A stretch of DNA of 64,000 nucleotides from Phellopilus nigrolimitatus. Taxonomy: Eukaryota > Basidiomycota > Agaricomycetes > Hymenochaetales > Hymenochaetaceae. Made by a program: the position numbers and the translations under genes. Location: contig JAJOHG010000044.1 of assembly GCA_021029095.1 (NCBI GenBank), forward strand, positions 1 through 64,000. The letters run 5' to 3'. Shown piece by piece: positions 24,701 through 36,760 of this stretch (its first letter is position 1; each line of letters begins with the position of its first letter). Below the pieces are notes generated by a model, which was not told where the DNA came from, did not search any database, and saw only the letters and a list, made by a program, of their open reading frames with translations.

Positions 24701-27700
24701 CTGATAGACGAGAACGACTGGTTACGAGTGCCATGCGACAGCGGAGGCATTATATCCGACAATGTAAGAGGCCTATCGGAGATCACAGAGTTGCCGCAGT
24801 CACTAATAGACGAGAACGACTGATTTCGTGAGTTATGGGACGCCGGACGAATGCCTTCAAACAACAGAGGTGGTCTTTCTGAAAGTATGGATTCGCTAGA
24901 AGAGGCGAACGACTGGTTGCGTGTACGATGCGACGGTGATGGCAAGCTGTCCGACAACGTAAGAGGCTTCTCCGAAGAAGTGATCAAGATGTTGTCCTCC
25001 CGCCGAGGTTTCCCACCAAATTTGAAGTCCATATTCAAAACTCCGACGGAGCGTTTGGAATTTACACCACGAAGAGACGATCGTAAAGGTTGTCTCATGC
25101 ACACGTCTTCGTCACGAGATGCGTCAAAGCTCAATGCATCCGATACGACGCTGCCATCGTTCATGATACTGTCGTCACTCGATGGTTCTGTCCTTTCAAG
25201 AGAGGCGTCGGATAGTCTAACAGTTGTCTGCGAAGATTTCCCTGCATTACGGTAAATAAGCGGGAGGGGAGGGACCTCAGGTATCTCTTCACCCAGCTTT
25301 GCACCTAGACCGCGAATGTCGACATTACTGGGGGTTTTGAACGCGTCCTCAAGCTGCATGACGAAGCTCCGACGATCCGATGTATTCGATGAATCTAGTC
25401 TATTTAGCTCTCCGGTGAAGTCGAAGGACTTCTTGGTTTCATCGTCTGATAATTCCATTCCGTCGATATCAGTTTCATCGCCCTCGTCGGGTGAAGGAGG
25501 CCGGAAAACAGGCATGTCAGGCTTCCACCTATGCTCTAACTCGAGCGGTGGAAGAGGCATGCATGGCGGAGAGCCAGGGGACGGAGGCAGGGGGTACATG
25601 GAAGGTGAACGTGAGCGTTCGAAGTCCAAGCTGCGGTCACCAGTTGAGGAGTACTTATATGTCTGATCGGACATGCCACCTAAAATCACCTGCAGCTCCC
25701 CTGGAATGTCAGAATCGGGATCTTCAAGATTGAGATCGCCTCCTGCGGATTCCGTAGAACCCATTGTGCCACGCATACCAAGAGCGAGCCTCGCCTTGGA
25801 GTCCATGAAGAAGGTATCACTCGCGTCGAGCTGGACAAGGGAAGATGACTGTCCAGATCCTTTCGAACGCTTTCCTCTTTTCCTTGTCGGAGTGGGAGCT
25901 ACCGAGGTAATTGAACCTTTCGTGAACCTGGCCGGCCGTTCACCAAACGTATTGGACGGGGACGAAACATAGCACGACGCAAAATCCGGCTGCGGCAGCG
26001 ATTCCTCTAACACCGATGGCGACCTTAAGCTGAAGCGCGTTGCCGCAGGGAGTGGATGAAACACAGGCATCGCCTCGAACGGAGAGGGAGGGGATCCCCT
26101 CGGAGACCATCCTCGCTTGTGCTCATGTTGGGAGATAGGTGCGTCTTCTCTCTGCTTCGATGTAAATTTCGATCCTTTGACTGCCTCTAACTGAGCATGG
26201 AACGTTGGCCAAGGTGCGATTTGTTCTCCAAGGATTGGAATGGACGAGGGAGCATCTCCGCAGTGTTGTGCATATGGGCTGAGGGAACCAACAGAGCCAT
26301 CGTCTAAACGCCTTTTGTTGAAAGCACTTTTCACCGGGCTCTCGTTCGAAACGCTGTTGAGCCGCGAGCGAACGATTCTTGTGGTGCCAGGAGTCGCACG
26401 ACGAGGAGAAGGGTTAGGAGTCGCCTCCAAATCAAGTCGATTGATGAGACTGGCCAGATCAGAGGTTACAGCATCCAGAATTTGTATGACGCCTACAATG
26501 TCGTTAGATTGTTTGATAGGGAAAAAAAAAGGTGTAAAATGAACCCGCCTTCCTCGTCTCCAATGATACCTCTGGGCCGCGGACGTCCGATCATTTGTTC
26601 AGATAGCGGTCGAGCACGAGCCTTTTTCACCGGGGTTTCTGCCCTCTCGACAGGGCTAACTTCCGTCAATGTAGTCAAAGCCCCTGAATCGAAGCGCTCC
26701 GGGCTGGCAGTCTCTAAAGTCAACATTGGCAGACTTGTCGACCTTTGGCGGTCATGCTTGGCTTGCTTCTGTTTCTCTACTTGTCCACTGGGATCTGAGT
26801 CTGAGAAAAGGGAAAGTAAAGCAGGTCGTTTGCGTCCTGCTGTGCCCTTTCTACTTTCGCGAGGCTTACTTTCCTTGGACTTAGGATTGGCCGAGATTGA
26901 TTCTGAACTGTGCCTGAGTGTACGTCTTCCCTTGACTGTTTCGACTTGGTCGTCCCAGCGGACGGACGAGCCTGAACTGCTCTTTGACTCACGCCCGATG
27001 ATAGGTTCGATCGACGAATTTGAGGCGTCGGACATCCCAGAATGCCTCTTGCCATTACGCACAGTCCCATTCGATGAGGTGGAAGTATATGTCGCCTGTG
27101 AAGAGACGGTACGCACGGTGCCCGACAAGTCGGTACTTTTCCTGCTGAAGGTGCCTTTGAGTGCTTCAAAGCTACTTCGAGAAAGACGCGTGCTTCTCGT
27201 CCTTTCCTTCTTCCTCTTCTCTCTCTTTTTCTCCTTCCCTGACTTCTTTTCAAGCGGTGCCTCGACTTCATCGATAGACGTGTTTCTAAGCTGCGCCCAA
27301 CTACCAATGCGCGCGAGAGAGCTCACGGAGCGCATCGCGCGCAAGGCGATGGACCCGTTCTTCGGTTTATCTTTATCCGAGACAAATGCCGCTGAACCGG
27401 CGGGCGTACTAGGACGCGAGCCGAAGATGCTCGGAGACGTGTGAGTGCGAGTGTGGCCACAAGGTCGGGGAGTCTGCTCGTCCGGCAGAGGAACCGACAC
27501 GAAACTAGTGCCCAGAAGATCAGGAGAAAAGGAGGGTTCATAACCAGTGAGACGTGGACTATGTTCGTCCGGCATAGGAACAGACACGAAATTGGTATTC
27601 AGGAGTTCCGGAGACGAAAGAGTACGGTCGTGGCCGGTGGCGCGAGGCGTCTCTTCGTCGGGAAGAGGTACCGACACAAAGCTGGTGTTCAAGAACATGC

Positions 27701-28474
27701 CGGCATCGAACGATTGAGAACGTTGCCGCGAATCGATGTTCTGAATGCGTTCAGGAGCTGTAAACAAGATTAGACGCGATGAAATTTAGATTAAACTGTT
27801 AACTCACAAGTTGAATGACGCGGCTTCTTTGTGTTAAGCTTGATATTTCCCTTTACACTTAGCTTGATGCTCCCCTTCGCATTCTCCTTCTCCTTCTCTT
27901 TCGTCTTCTCCTTCTCTTTGGAGTCCCTCCTCCCTCGTCCAATAGTCCACCACTTCTCCTTCTCTTCACTCTTCGCCTTGAACGGCACAGATCCTGGCTT
28001 CTCTTTCATCGTTTGCTCAACAACCTCCTTGCCCGTGTTCGTCACATCGCCTAGCGTACCCCAACGAACGCCATCGAGACCAGCGCGGGATTTCTTCTTC
28101 TTCAAAACGACAATTTCGCCAATGTCGGGGTCATCCGCTGGATCCACGTAGATATCGAAACTCCTCCCCGCGGAAGACGGAGGCAAGCCGACGCGATGCG
28201 CAACGTCGCCGATGTCCTTCCCCTTCTCGCCACGTTTACTCCCCAGCAGATTAAGCTTCGACTTCTTGGGGACAAGGCGCTTGCGTGTGTCCGTTTGAGC
28301 CTTGGGTGCCAAGACAGTCGACGTTGCGGGTCCGTCTGCCGTCGGCGTGTCTGCGGCAGGAGTTGCTGTGGTCAAACGGATCGTAGGGACGGAGGGTGGA
28401 GATGGAGTAGCATAGTCCGTCGTGCGGTTGATGGGCATGGGCGTGCGCGACAGAAGCGGGAGTGTATTGCGCAT
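21786..28474 (-). CDS. very long Ser/Pro-rich hypothetical protein with internal repeats
   Basis: Unrecognised protein of roughly 2,100 aa, assembled from about six exons. ATG at 28474 gives MRNTLPLLSRTPMP (the in-frame codon at 28489 is TTG); TAA at 21786-21788. Exon joins that keep frame include GTTCAT/TTGTAG near 26.5 kb, giving GGGVIQILDAVTSDLASLIN, and GTAAGT/TTTTAG near 23.4 kb. The N-terminal part is Lys-rich (KEKEKTKEKEKENAK). Then come three 29-30-residue repeats around FVSVPLPDE, a long Ser/Thr/Pro-rich disordered region, and about four 31-34-residue repeats around TRNQSFSSISDCGNS. The most ordered piece is near the C-terminus: ALRKLYALKNEALQ and FDPPQHAAGMKALLEHSQ, ending in a basic tail. 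No enzyme motif or membrane helix was seen. The abundance of Ser/Thr-Pro sites suggests a phosphorylated scaffold, but that is inference. Confidence 0.7.
24597..24960 (-). repeat. intragenic tandem repeat, 102-nt period (34 aa)
   Basis: Inside the large hypothetical gene. The sequence AACGACTG recurs at 24611, 24713, 24815 and 24908, giving spacings of 102, 102 and 93 nt. Encoded units align on (T/S)RNQSFSSISDCGNS followed by LSD.P.TLSDI.PP.SH. The middle two units are the most alike; the outer ones are diverged, as expected from unequal exchange. Confidence 0.85.
27426..27692 (-). repeat. intragenic tandem repeat, about 90-nt period (29-30 aa)
   Basis: Three units in the large hypothetical protein, aligned on LNTSFVSVPLPDEETPR, LNTNFVSVPMPDEHSPR and LGTSFVSVPLPDEQTPR, with spacer lengths giving 30, 29 and 30 residues. 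A second, unrelated repeat family in the same protein. Confidence 0.85.
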
Positions 28475-31014
28475 GAAAGCTGATCCCAAATCTTGAGTTG
28501 TCGTTGAGTCAAGTCGTTGTACAGATCGTTAATAAAATATGAGAACGTCGATATACAGATCGTGATATACAAGCGTGGTTGATTTGCGAGATGAGTTGAT
28601 GGTCAGTGCAGAACGTAGTCGTGAGATGACCGTGTATTGTCTTGTGGTAATGGTTGATGAAGTATACTTGAAACTTGATAAGGTTGCTTGGTAGATATTT
28701 TCTCGAATGGAATGGCTCGTCTTCTTACAAAGACACCTTCGAGCACAGGTCAGATGTGTGGAACTTCGGCGCGTCGAGGACAGCTTCTGGGCTGGGACCG
28801 CTCACCTTCAGGCTCAAATGCTATTCGTTAGTCGGCTGTCAGCTCCACCGCAGGCCTTGCAAATACGGCGACGACGCGCAATAAATGCACCGTGACTTGG
28901 CCGGGCTGTGGAAGCGTTCTTGGACGAGGTCGAGGTGAACAACGATGGGCAAGAGCAAGTTGAACCGAAACGGACCAAGTTCAACATGCACTGCCTCTGC
29001 GGGTCCATGTTTGAGTTGTATTTACGCGTCACGACACGTAATGATCGCCTCTGGTTGCTCTCTAACTCCCTTGTATTTACGCTTCCCTCTATTTCTCCAG
29101 CATCTGAAAAATACTCATGCCGAACGTTTGACTCCTAGCTTTTATTCATTCTTTTATTTTCCTTCCTAGAAATATCGCGAAATTTAGCCATCACATTGAC
29201 ATGATTGCAAGCTCGGGCCGATGATCCCACTCCTTTTAGATGGGCCGAAAAACGTTCTCTGTCTTTCTCTGTCTTTGTAAAGATACCGACGGCCAAAGTA
29301 TCGAAAGCGAGTCGCCATGTCTAGAAACTTTCACCTTTTTCGGAAGGCTTTAAGTGATAGTGGCCGACTGTGAAATGCGCCATTACATATACAAAAAGTG
29401 TGCAAAAACGGCACTTTGTTAAGCTTATATCTCAGCAACTACTGAACAGGTTTTCATGATGATTCAAGTGGAACGTTGAAGGGAGCTTCTTGAAATATCT
29501 TATTCTGAATTTTAATTTGAGGGGCAACAATTATTTGAGAACTTGAAAAGTGACCCCCTTTTTAATCTGGCTCTACTGGCTGCACTCATTATCCGATGAT
29601 TTGGCCACTAATAGCGTTTTGTAGGGAAGAAACTAGACTAATTTAAAAAAAAAAAAAACCAAAGCAAAATATTGGGTCTGTGAGTTTCTATAGGTGTATC
29701 TTGTGTGTTCCAATAATCTTGTGAGCCACTGTAACATAATTTGAAACCCTTTTAGAGTATCTTCTTTGGACAGCCGGAATCAAAGCCCTCGAAACATCCA
29801 AAGCAACTAACATATCGAAAGTACCAGGAAAGTAGCTTGTTACGCGAGCGAAAGAGCCTCGATTATTGAGGTAACCCCGACGAGCTTCGTCATCGTCCAA
29901 CTACGGTCCAAGACTCGAGGAACAAGTTCTCCATCATCTTTTACGTATTCATTTACTCTTTCCTATCGCTCTTAGGACGAATCGTTATGGAAGAACAGAT
30001 AGGAATCCAGAAGATAGATCCATGTCGAAAATGTGATTGCACGAGATTTCTGGCACGCTGACTTGCATTTTCTCAACGTCCTTCAAAGCTAAGAAGTCAT
30101 CATTTGACTTTTAATTCAGGCTCGATGCCTCTCAGAACAAAAATACATCCAGTACCGGAGAACGGGGCTAAGTTTAAGTAAGGCAGAAACATGCAGATCG
30201 AGAGTTTTTGAATCTCGATGAATTCGTCGCCTTGCCGGAGGGAAGAGCCAGAGCCAAAAAGAATGGCATACGGGCTAAGTTGCCGTTGGATCCGTTTATG
30301 ATGAATGAGAAAACAGAGGTTACTGTCGCCGACTTCTACTCAAGGTGTGGGTTACTGGATGACCTGGAATATGGCAGTCTTAAATCCATCCCAGAGCAGA
30401 CTCAAGCAGGTGGTCGCCAATATATATTCAAGGCTGATTTCAGAAAAAGTCGTTGATGATTTCAGTTGAACGGTTTCAGTGGTATCCTTGACTGACAGAA
30501 AGGGGTTTTTTTTTTTTGAGAAATCTTAAGTGCCTCAAAATAGATAAACTTGAGGGCCCAAGATAGTGTTGCCGTAGTTTGGTTTGGTCCTACGGCAACA
30601 CTAGCCCAAGAGCGTACGGCCAAGTGTTTGAGTCAAAGCTAGTAAGTCGACGCATTTGTAAAGGTGATACGGGAGATTCAGTCGCTGTGACTTGTGGAAA
30701 TATAATTTGTCACAGCTGTCATAACTCACGGCGCGCACATGAGGGGAGGTGATCGCCTGGCAGACAACGCGTCCATGAGGGTATAAGTTTGGAGCGGAGT
30801 CCATTCCCAGCGAGGCTTTCGGGCCAGGTGAAGTCGCGAAATCGAGCACGTACATATATGTCCGGGTAGACACGTAAAGACAGTATGAGCCCTGCGCGCA
30901 CGTGCGATCCGGAGCCGCAGGCATCGAAGAATTTCAAGCATTATAAAAACAATCCTGAGGTATATGTATATGATACAAGTGCAATCGCGATCGAAGCTAC
31001 GCTACACCCAACCG
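28475..31014. other. 2.5-kb gene-poor region
   Basis: Between the large hypothetical gene and YKT6. It is AT-richer in parts and holds homopolymer runs (A near 29645, T near 30507). Short frames at 28814-29032 (minus), 29688-29900 (minus) and 30208-30456 (plus) have no motif I recognise. A perfect 14-bp inverted repeat lies at 30564-30603. No intact transposase or reverse transcriptase was seen. Confidence 0.45.
30564..30603. repeat. perfect inverted repeat, 14-bp arms, 12-nt loop
   Basis: TAGTGTTGCCGTAG at 30564-30577 is matched exactly by its complement at 30590-30603, with TTTGGTTTGGTC between. It lies in a gene-poor region and belongs to no predicted gene. It could be a hairpin of a small mobile element, a transcript-end structure or a protein-binding palindrome. 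Confidence 0.85.
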
Positions 31015-31729
31015 CTACATCACAATGCAGCACGAGTTTTGCTGTCGGATTTATTAGCCCAGAGTATAGTGAGCTGAGCAAACGGAGATTTTCACCTTCT
31101 TGGCGGTCGAGTAGAAGCGCTTGCTCGAAGCGCCGAGTGCGTCAGAGCGGGCGACAAGGTCATCAAGCTTCTCGCCGCGTTCGAGCACAGACTCGATGGT
31201 CTTGTGGATAATGATCTTGGTCTCGTCGAGTTCTGCCTGGACACGCATAATCGTGTCCGCCTTCTTCGGGTCCTGATACTCGACCAGATACTCATCGAGT
31301 TCGCGGAAGTCGATCGATGCCGGGGTAGCGTACGATGAACGGGGAACCTTGTTCGAAAAAGCGTCGATGGCTTTGGTGAGGATGGAGAAGGCGGGGCGAC
31401 GGGGGTACTCAGCGTCGGTAACCATGACCGCTGCAAGCGTGCCGTGCATGAGTTCATTGACAGCGAGCCAGATAAGTTGACGGAGACGGACCTGCGAGCT
31501 GCTCCTCGCCCCCACGGTTGTAGATATGAAAAACATAGTTGTTCTCTACGACGCTCTCGCGCTGGCCTTGGGGAATGCGCTCCGCGACTGTGCGAGTAAA
31601 GAAAGAGAGGAATTCGCGGACGGTGCCGCGTTGGTAGAAGGAAAAAGAGGAAAGGTCCTGTGCACTGGAGAGCGCTGTCGCTGAGCCGTTGGGCGGAACC
31701 TCAAGCACGGACAGCGCGTATATCCTCAT
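31015..31729 (-). CDS. YKT6: SNARE protein Ykt6
   Basis: R-SNARE (longin type) for ER-Golgi, vacuole and autophagosome fusion. Three exons (31492-31729, 31096-31430, 31015-31041) give 199 aa, the family length. The longin domain starts MRIYALSVLEVPP, with DLSSFSFYQRGTVREF, TVAERIPQGQRESV and EEQLAAVMVTDAEYPRR across the first junction. The SNARE motif has VQAELDETKIIIHKT, the zero-layer Arg in ESVLERGEKLDDLVARS, and FYSTAKK. The 27-nt last exon encodes QNSCCIVM: a CCxxM end, with the first Cys palmitoylated and the last prenylated in the family. Without that small exon the protein would read into the intron and lose its lipid anchor, so the splice (GTGAAA donor, GACAG acceptor) is well supported. 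Divergent from SPF1. Confidence 0.95.
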
Positions 31730-31927
31730 CGTAGCCGCTGTCTGAGCAACTCAAACGTTGCTGTCCGCGTTGGGAGTCGGTTGCAGCGGTTTGTAAGCGT
31801 TCGTAAGCACTTCCTTTTCAGAATCTCCACGTCCGTCGCGACTTTCGACACCGTCCACGTCGTGCTTGATAATGTGCGTATAATTTTCCAAATCTCCACC
31901 GATGTTACTGACAGACGGCGGCGCAGG

Positions 31928-34900
31928 GTGTCGGTCACCATCGACTCGTCCGAAGTCGCGCGCGCGTCGCTACACACGCGCCTGCCCTGGTGGACGCACG
32001 TCTACACCGTCCCATTCCTCGTCCTTTACCCGCTACTCGCCTATGCCTACCTCGTTCGCTACGACGACTGGCTCCGCTCAGAGGAGTGGACGTTCCTTGC
32101 CTGTGTCTCCCTCGGTGCAGGCCACGCTCTCAGCTTTCTTGCGACCCGCTGGAGCACAGCTGCTCTCGCATTCATCACATGCCGTCCCGCTTCCGATCTG
32201 CGTGCTGCTGACGCCGTCCGCATCGTCCCTGCGGAGCATAGAGGCAAGGGAGAGATCGTTCACCTTCGCAAAAAAGACGTACGTCGTATTCTTTTGGTTT
32301 TAAAATTTCTTTCGTTGATGTGTCTTTGACAGCCTGCAGACCCGTCAACGTATACATTCTCGTATCAGCAGGACACTTACGTCCTGCTCTCCGAAAACCC
32401 TCCGGTGTTTGCCCCGCTTCCGTACCCGTCTTCTGCCAGACCGCCGCTTGCAGAGTTCCAACTTCCCTCCGGGCGCGCCGCTCTCGGACTCACTGCATCC
32501 GACATCCCTAGCCTTCTCAGTCTGTACGGCAAAAATGAGTTCCACATCCCGATTCCTGCCTTCGGTGCGCTCTTCAGCGAACATGCCACCGCGCCCTTCT
32601 TCGTTTTTCAGATTTTCTGTGTCGCGCTTTGGTGCCTTGACGAGTACTGGTACTATTCCATCTTCACCCTTTTCATGCTCATCATGTTCGAGTGCACCGT
32701 TGTCTGGCAGCGCGTCCGCACACTCACTGAGTTCCGATCGATGAGCATCGAGCCCTATCCCATACATCGCTTCCGCGACGGCAGCTGGACCGTCATTCAA
32801 TCTGACGAACTCCTCCCAGGCGACGTGGTTTCCGTCGCACGCCAGCAGTCCCACAAGGAGGGTACAACCGTCCCGGCAGACCTGCTCCTTCTTCGTGGCA
32901 CCTGCATTGTCAACGAGGCCATGCTTTCGGGGGAGTCCACGCCTCTCCTTAAGGAATCAATTGAGCTTTTTGAGGGCGCCGAACGTCTCGACGTTGACGT
33001 CGCGCACAAAAATAGTGTCCTTTTCGGCGGGACAAAGGTCCTCCAATCGAGTAGCAGCAGCGCAAACGGAAATGCAAGCACAGGAGGACCTACGACCCCG
33101 GACAATGGCTGCCTTGCCGCCGTGCTTCGCACGGGCTTCGGCACTGCTCAGGGCTCGCTCGTGCGTACGATGCTATTTTCCTCGGAGCGTGTCTCGGCCA
33201 ACACGCTCGAGTCCTTTCTTTTCATCGCCTTCTTGCTTGTCTTCGCTCTTGCCGCCTCGTCCTATGTTTGGGTTCAAGGACTAGCGCGCGGGCTCAAAAA
33301 GTCCAAGCTGCTCCTTGACTGTGTCATGATCGTCACTTCGGTCGTCCCGCCCGAGCTCCCCATGGAGCTCTCCTTGGCCGTAAATGCCTCGCTTGTCGCA
33401 CTCCAGAAACATGCTGTCTTCTGCACCGAGCCCTTCCGCATCCCATTCGCGGGCCGTGTCGAAGTCTGCGCGTTCGACAAAACCGGCACGATCACGGCTG
33501 AGAGCCTTGTCGTCGAGGGGGTTGCGGGCATTGACCCTGCCGACGCGCGCCGCCTCGTACCTGTCCGTGAAACTAGGCGCGAAACTGCATTGTGTCTCGC
33601 CGCGGCACACGCACTCGTGCGTCTCGATGACGGCATGATCGTTGGCGACCCGATGGAAAAGGTCGCGCTTGAGGCGCTCGGCTGGAAGCTACTTACTGGG
33701 GACCGCGTCGCTCCCGACAGCGGCACCACCGTATCAGGTGCCGAGCTGCATATCCGCCGGCGCTTCCAGTTTTCCTCTGCGCTGAAACGCATGGCGACTG
33801 TTGCAACAGTGCAAAAGGGATCCGGAAGCGGACGAGCCTTGGTGAGCGTAAAGGGTGCCCCCGAGACGATTAAAACGATGCTCGCGCGCGTACCAAAAGA
33901 GTACGACGAGACGTATAAGTACTTCACTCGCCGCGGAAGCCGTGTGCTCGCTCTCGCAGGGAAGGAGATGGACGGCAACGGAAACGATAAGGTATGCCTT
34001 ACTCCTGGTCTCTCACTCGGGTCGCTAACTAATGAGCTTTTTCCAGATTAATCACCTTGCACGCGAACAGGTCGAAAGCGAGCTCAACTTTGCTGGCTTC
34101 CTTGTTTTCCACTGTCCGCTAAAGGAAGACGCCGTCGAGACACTCAAAATGCTTGCGGAGTCTTCACATAGGGTGCATTTTATCTAAGTATTTGAGGCTT
34201 GAATGAGATTGCTCATTTCTTTGGACAGTGCATTATGATAACTGGTGATAGTCCTCTGACTGCTGTGCATGTCGCGCGCGACGTCGAAATCGTGGACCGC
34301 GAGGCACTCATTTTAGATCTGAAAGAGAACCCGGGGCATGAAGCAGGTGGGGAAATCTGAGAAATTACATAGTGATTGGTAATACTGATCCACCTTTATG
34401 CAGATCTCGAATGGCGCACGGTCGATGAAACGAAGATTATTCCTGTAGATCCCTCCGCGCCATTTGATCAAACCCTACTCGACGAATATGACATTTGCAT
34501 CACCGGTGCTGCGTTGAAGCAATATGAATCTCGCCCGTCTTGGTTGACGCTTGTTCAGCACACATGGGTGTACGCGCGAGTATCGCCCGCACAGAAGGAG
34601 CTCATTTTAACGACACTCAAGTCGCTCGGATATGTCACGTTGATGGCGGGCGATGGCACGAACGACGTCGGCGCGCTCAAACACGCACATGTCGGTGTCG
34701 CGCTGCTCGACGGCACGCCGGACGACCTCAAGAAGATCGCAGAGCACCAGCGCCTCGAACGCATCAAGAAGGTGTATGAAACGCAGCTCAAGGTCTCTGC
34801 GCGCTTCAACCAGGCTCCTCCGCCTGTTCCGCCCGCCTTGGCGAGCGCGTTTCCGGAAATTGTTGAGGCCCAGGTGAAGGCTGCGGCAGCACAGGTGTCA

Positions 34901-36250
34901 GCGAGGCGACAAAATCCTATGGAAAAAGTACGAAACTCTTTGCTTCTCTGGTTGTATAAGGAATATACTGAACGATGCTGTGCATGCAGTTCGATCTAAA
35001 CTCCATTACAAATAGTCTGGCAGACATGGATGCAGAAGATGACGTCCCGAAAATTAAACTCGGCGACGCCTCCTGTGCCGCGCCGTTCACCTCCAAGCTT
35101 TCGAATGTCAATAGCAGTACGTCCCTATCTTTTTCCTTCAATAATGCTTAATCATGGCTACTTTTTCTAGTTGCGCACATCATCCGTCAGGGCCGATGCA
35201 CGCTCGTCGCGACGGTGCAGATGTACAAGATTCTCGCGCTGAACTGTCTGATCTCCGCGTACGCGCTGAGCGTGCAATATCTCGACGGTATTAAGTATGG
35301 CGACTACCAGGTGACGATAACGGGCATGCTCATGTCAGTTTGCTTCCTGTGCATCTCGCGTGCGAAGGTACGCCCAACTTTTTTGTATGTACAACCTAAT
35401 TGTGTTGACTTATGCTTCTAAATTTCTTTTCCCTTTGCTGCGCAGCCTGTAGAAAAGCTGTCGCGCGAGCGCCCTTTAGGCAACATCTTCAATCTTTATG
35501 TCCTACTTTCAATTTTGATTCAGTTCGCGATTCACATCGCGTCGCTGGTCTACATCACTACGCTTTCGAATGCCAACGAGGAGTGCGCATTTCTTTTTCC
35601 TATTTTGCATTGACATCATTTCCTTTACTCGTTTTGCTGAATGCCAATTGTTACCGACTTGCAGGCGCGGTCCTATAGACCTTGAGGCGAAGTTCGAGCC
35701 GAATCTGCTAAACACCGCTATCTACCTTCTTGGTCTATCACAGCAGGTCTCAACCTTTGCGATAAACTTTCAGGTTCGTTTTATTTTCTCGCTCACGTAA
35801 CTGGTGTAAAATTATGACCTCTAATTTCTAATCCGCAGGGTCGACCATTCCGCGAGGGCATCAGGGAGAACCCCGCGCTCTACTGGGGACTGGTCGGTGC
35901 GAGCGCTGTCGCATTCTCGGGCGCGACGGACTTCGTGCCAGAATTTTCGCGCTGGCTGCAGATTGTTGAAATGCAGACATTCGTGAGTACTCTCGGCTTT
36001 TCTATGATGCGCACCAAAAATAGAATGAAATTGAAATCTCTTCCTATGACTATAGTTCAAATTCCGCCTGGTCGCTGTGATGGTCGTGGATTTCGTGGGC
36101 TGCTGGCTCGTCGAGGTCGTGTGCAAACACCTCTTCGCGGACCTCGAACCGAAGGAGATGATCACGCGGGGTCGCGAGCGCAGGGAACAACGCCGGCTCG
36201 CAGAGGCGGTTGCGCGGGATTCGGAAGCGGCAGCAAAGAAGGAGAAATGA
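31928..36250 (+). CDS. SPF1: P5A-type ATPase, ER transmembrane-helix dislocase
   Basis: ER-resident P-type ATPase that removes mis-inserted transmembrane helices. About ten exons, ending at TGA 36248-36250 after a Lys-rich tail. Order: LHTRLPWWTHVYTVPFL, SEEWTFLACVSLG, EFHIPIPAFGALFSEHA, FVFQIFCVALWCLDEYWYYS, A-domain LSGESTPLLKES, the P5A membrane signature PPELPMELSLAVN, phosphorylation site CAFDKTGTITAESL, CIMITGDSPLTAVHVARDVE, YARVSPAQKELIL, MAGDGTNDVGALKHAHVG, then six C-terminal membrane helices. The start is unresolved: the frame is open above 31928 but has no in-frame ATG before the conserved part, and the two ATGs in the gap to YKT6 are out of frame. The coordinate given is the first codon I can defend (a GTG). 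An upstream small exon is likely. Confidence 0.9.
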
Positions 36251-36760
36251 ACGAGAGGTGATAGACAGGGTAGCGAACCATCGGAGAGCGACGGACTTAG
36301 CTCCAACTATATAATGTATTCTAATGATGCTAATTACATCTACTAGAGATAGATGTTTTAGTCTGGATTGTCTACAAAAGGCACGCGACGTGACAACTGC
36401 GTGACTTACCGCGTTCTATGAGCCAAAAAAAGAGAGACTGGCCTTCAATCACATCAACCTCTCATTCTTCTCATCACAAAGGCATATCGATGAAGTCGCC
36501 CAACACTGACTTACTTGATTAACCTAGCACGCATCGCCTCCCTGACATGCCTGGCACGCAGTCCCGCGCGCCTCTGTCAAAACCAGCATCTCTTTCCGAA
36601 ATCGAATACCTCATCTGTCCAGGACACTTCTGAAGCTATACTCAAGGACACGGAGGCGAAGTTTCGGGAGGGAGGTAATGAAATTGGTGGAGCGTCACTT
36701 TTTGACTGCCCTGCACTTTGGCAAGGTTCTGATCGGTGGACTTGAAGATCACACAAAGGA

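Noticed and set aside
26482..27444. 320-aa plus-strand open frame
   Set aside because: Mirror of the repeat-containing hypothetical protein; the minus frame continues through spliced exons, this one does not.
36500..36760. N-lobe of the FunK1-like remnant
   Set aside because: Three-frame reading shows no glycine-loop or VAIK-like segment; the remnant is restricted to the C-lobe.
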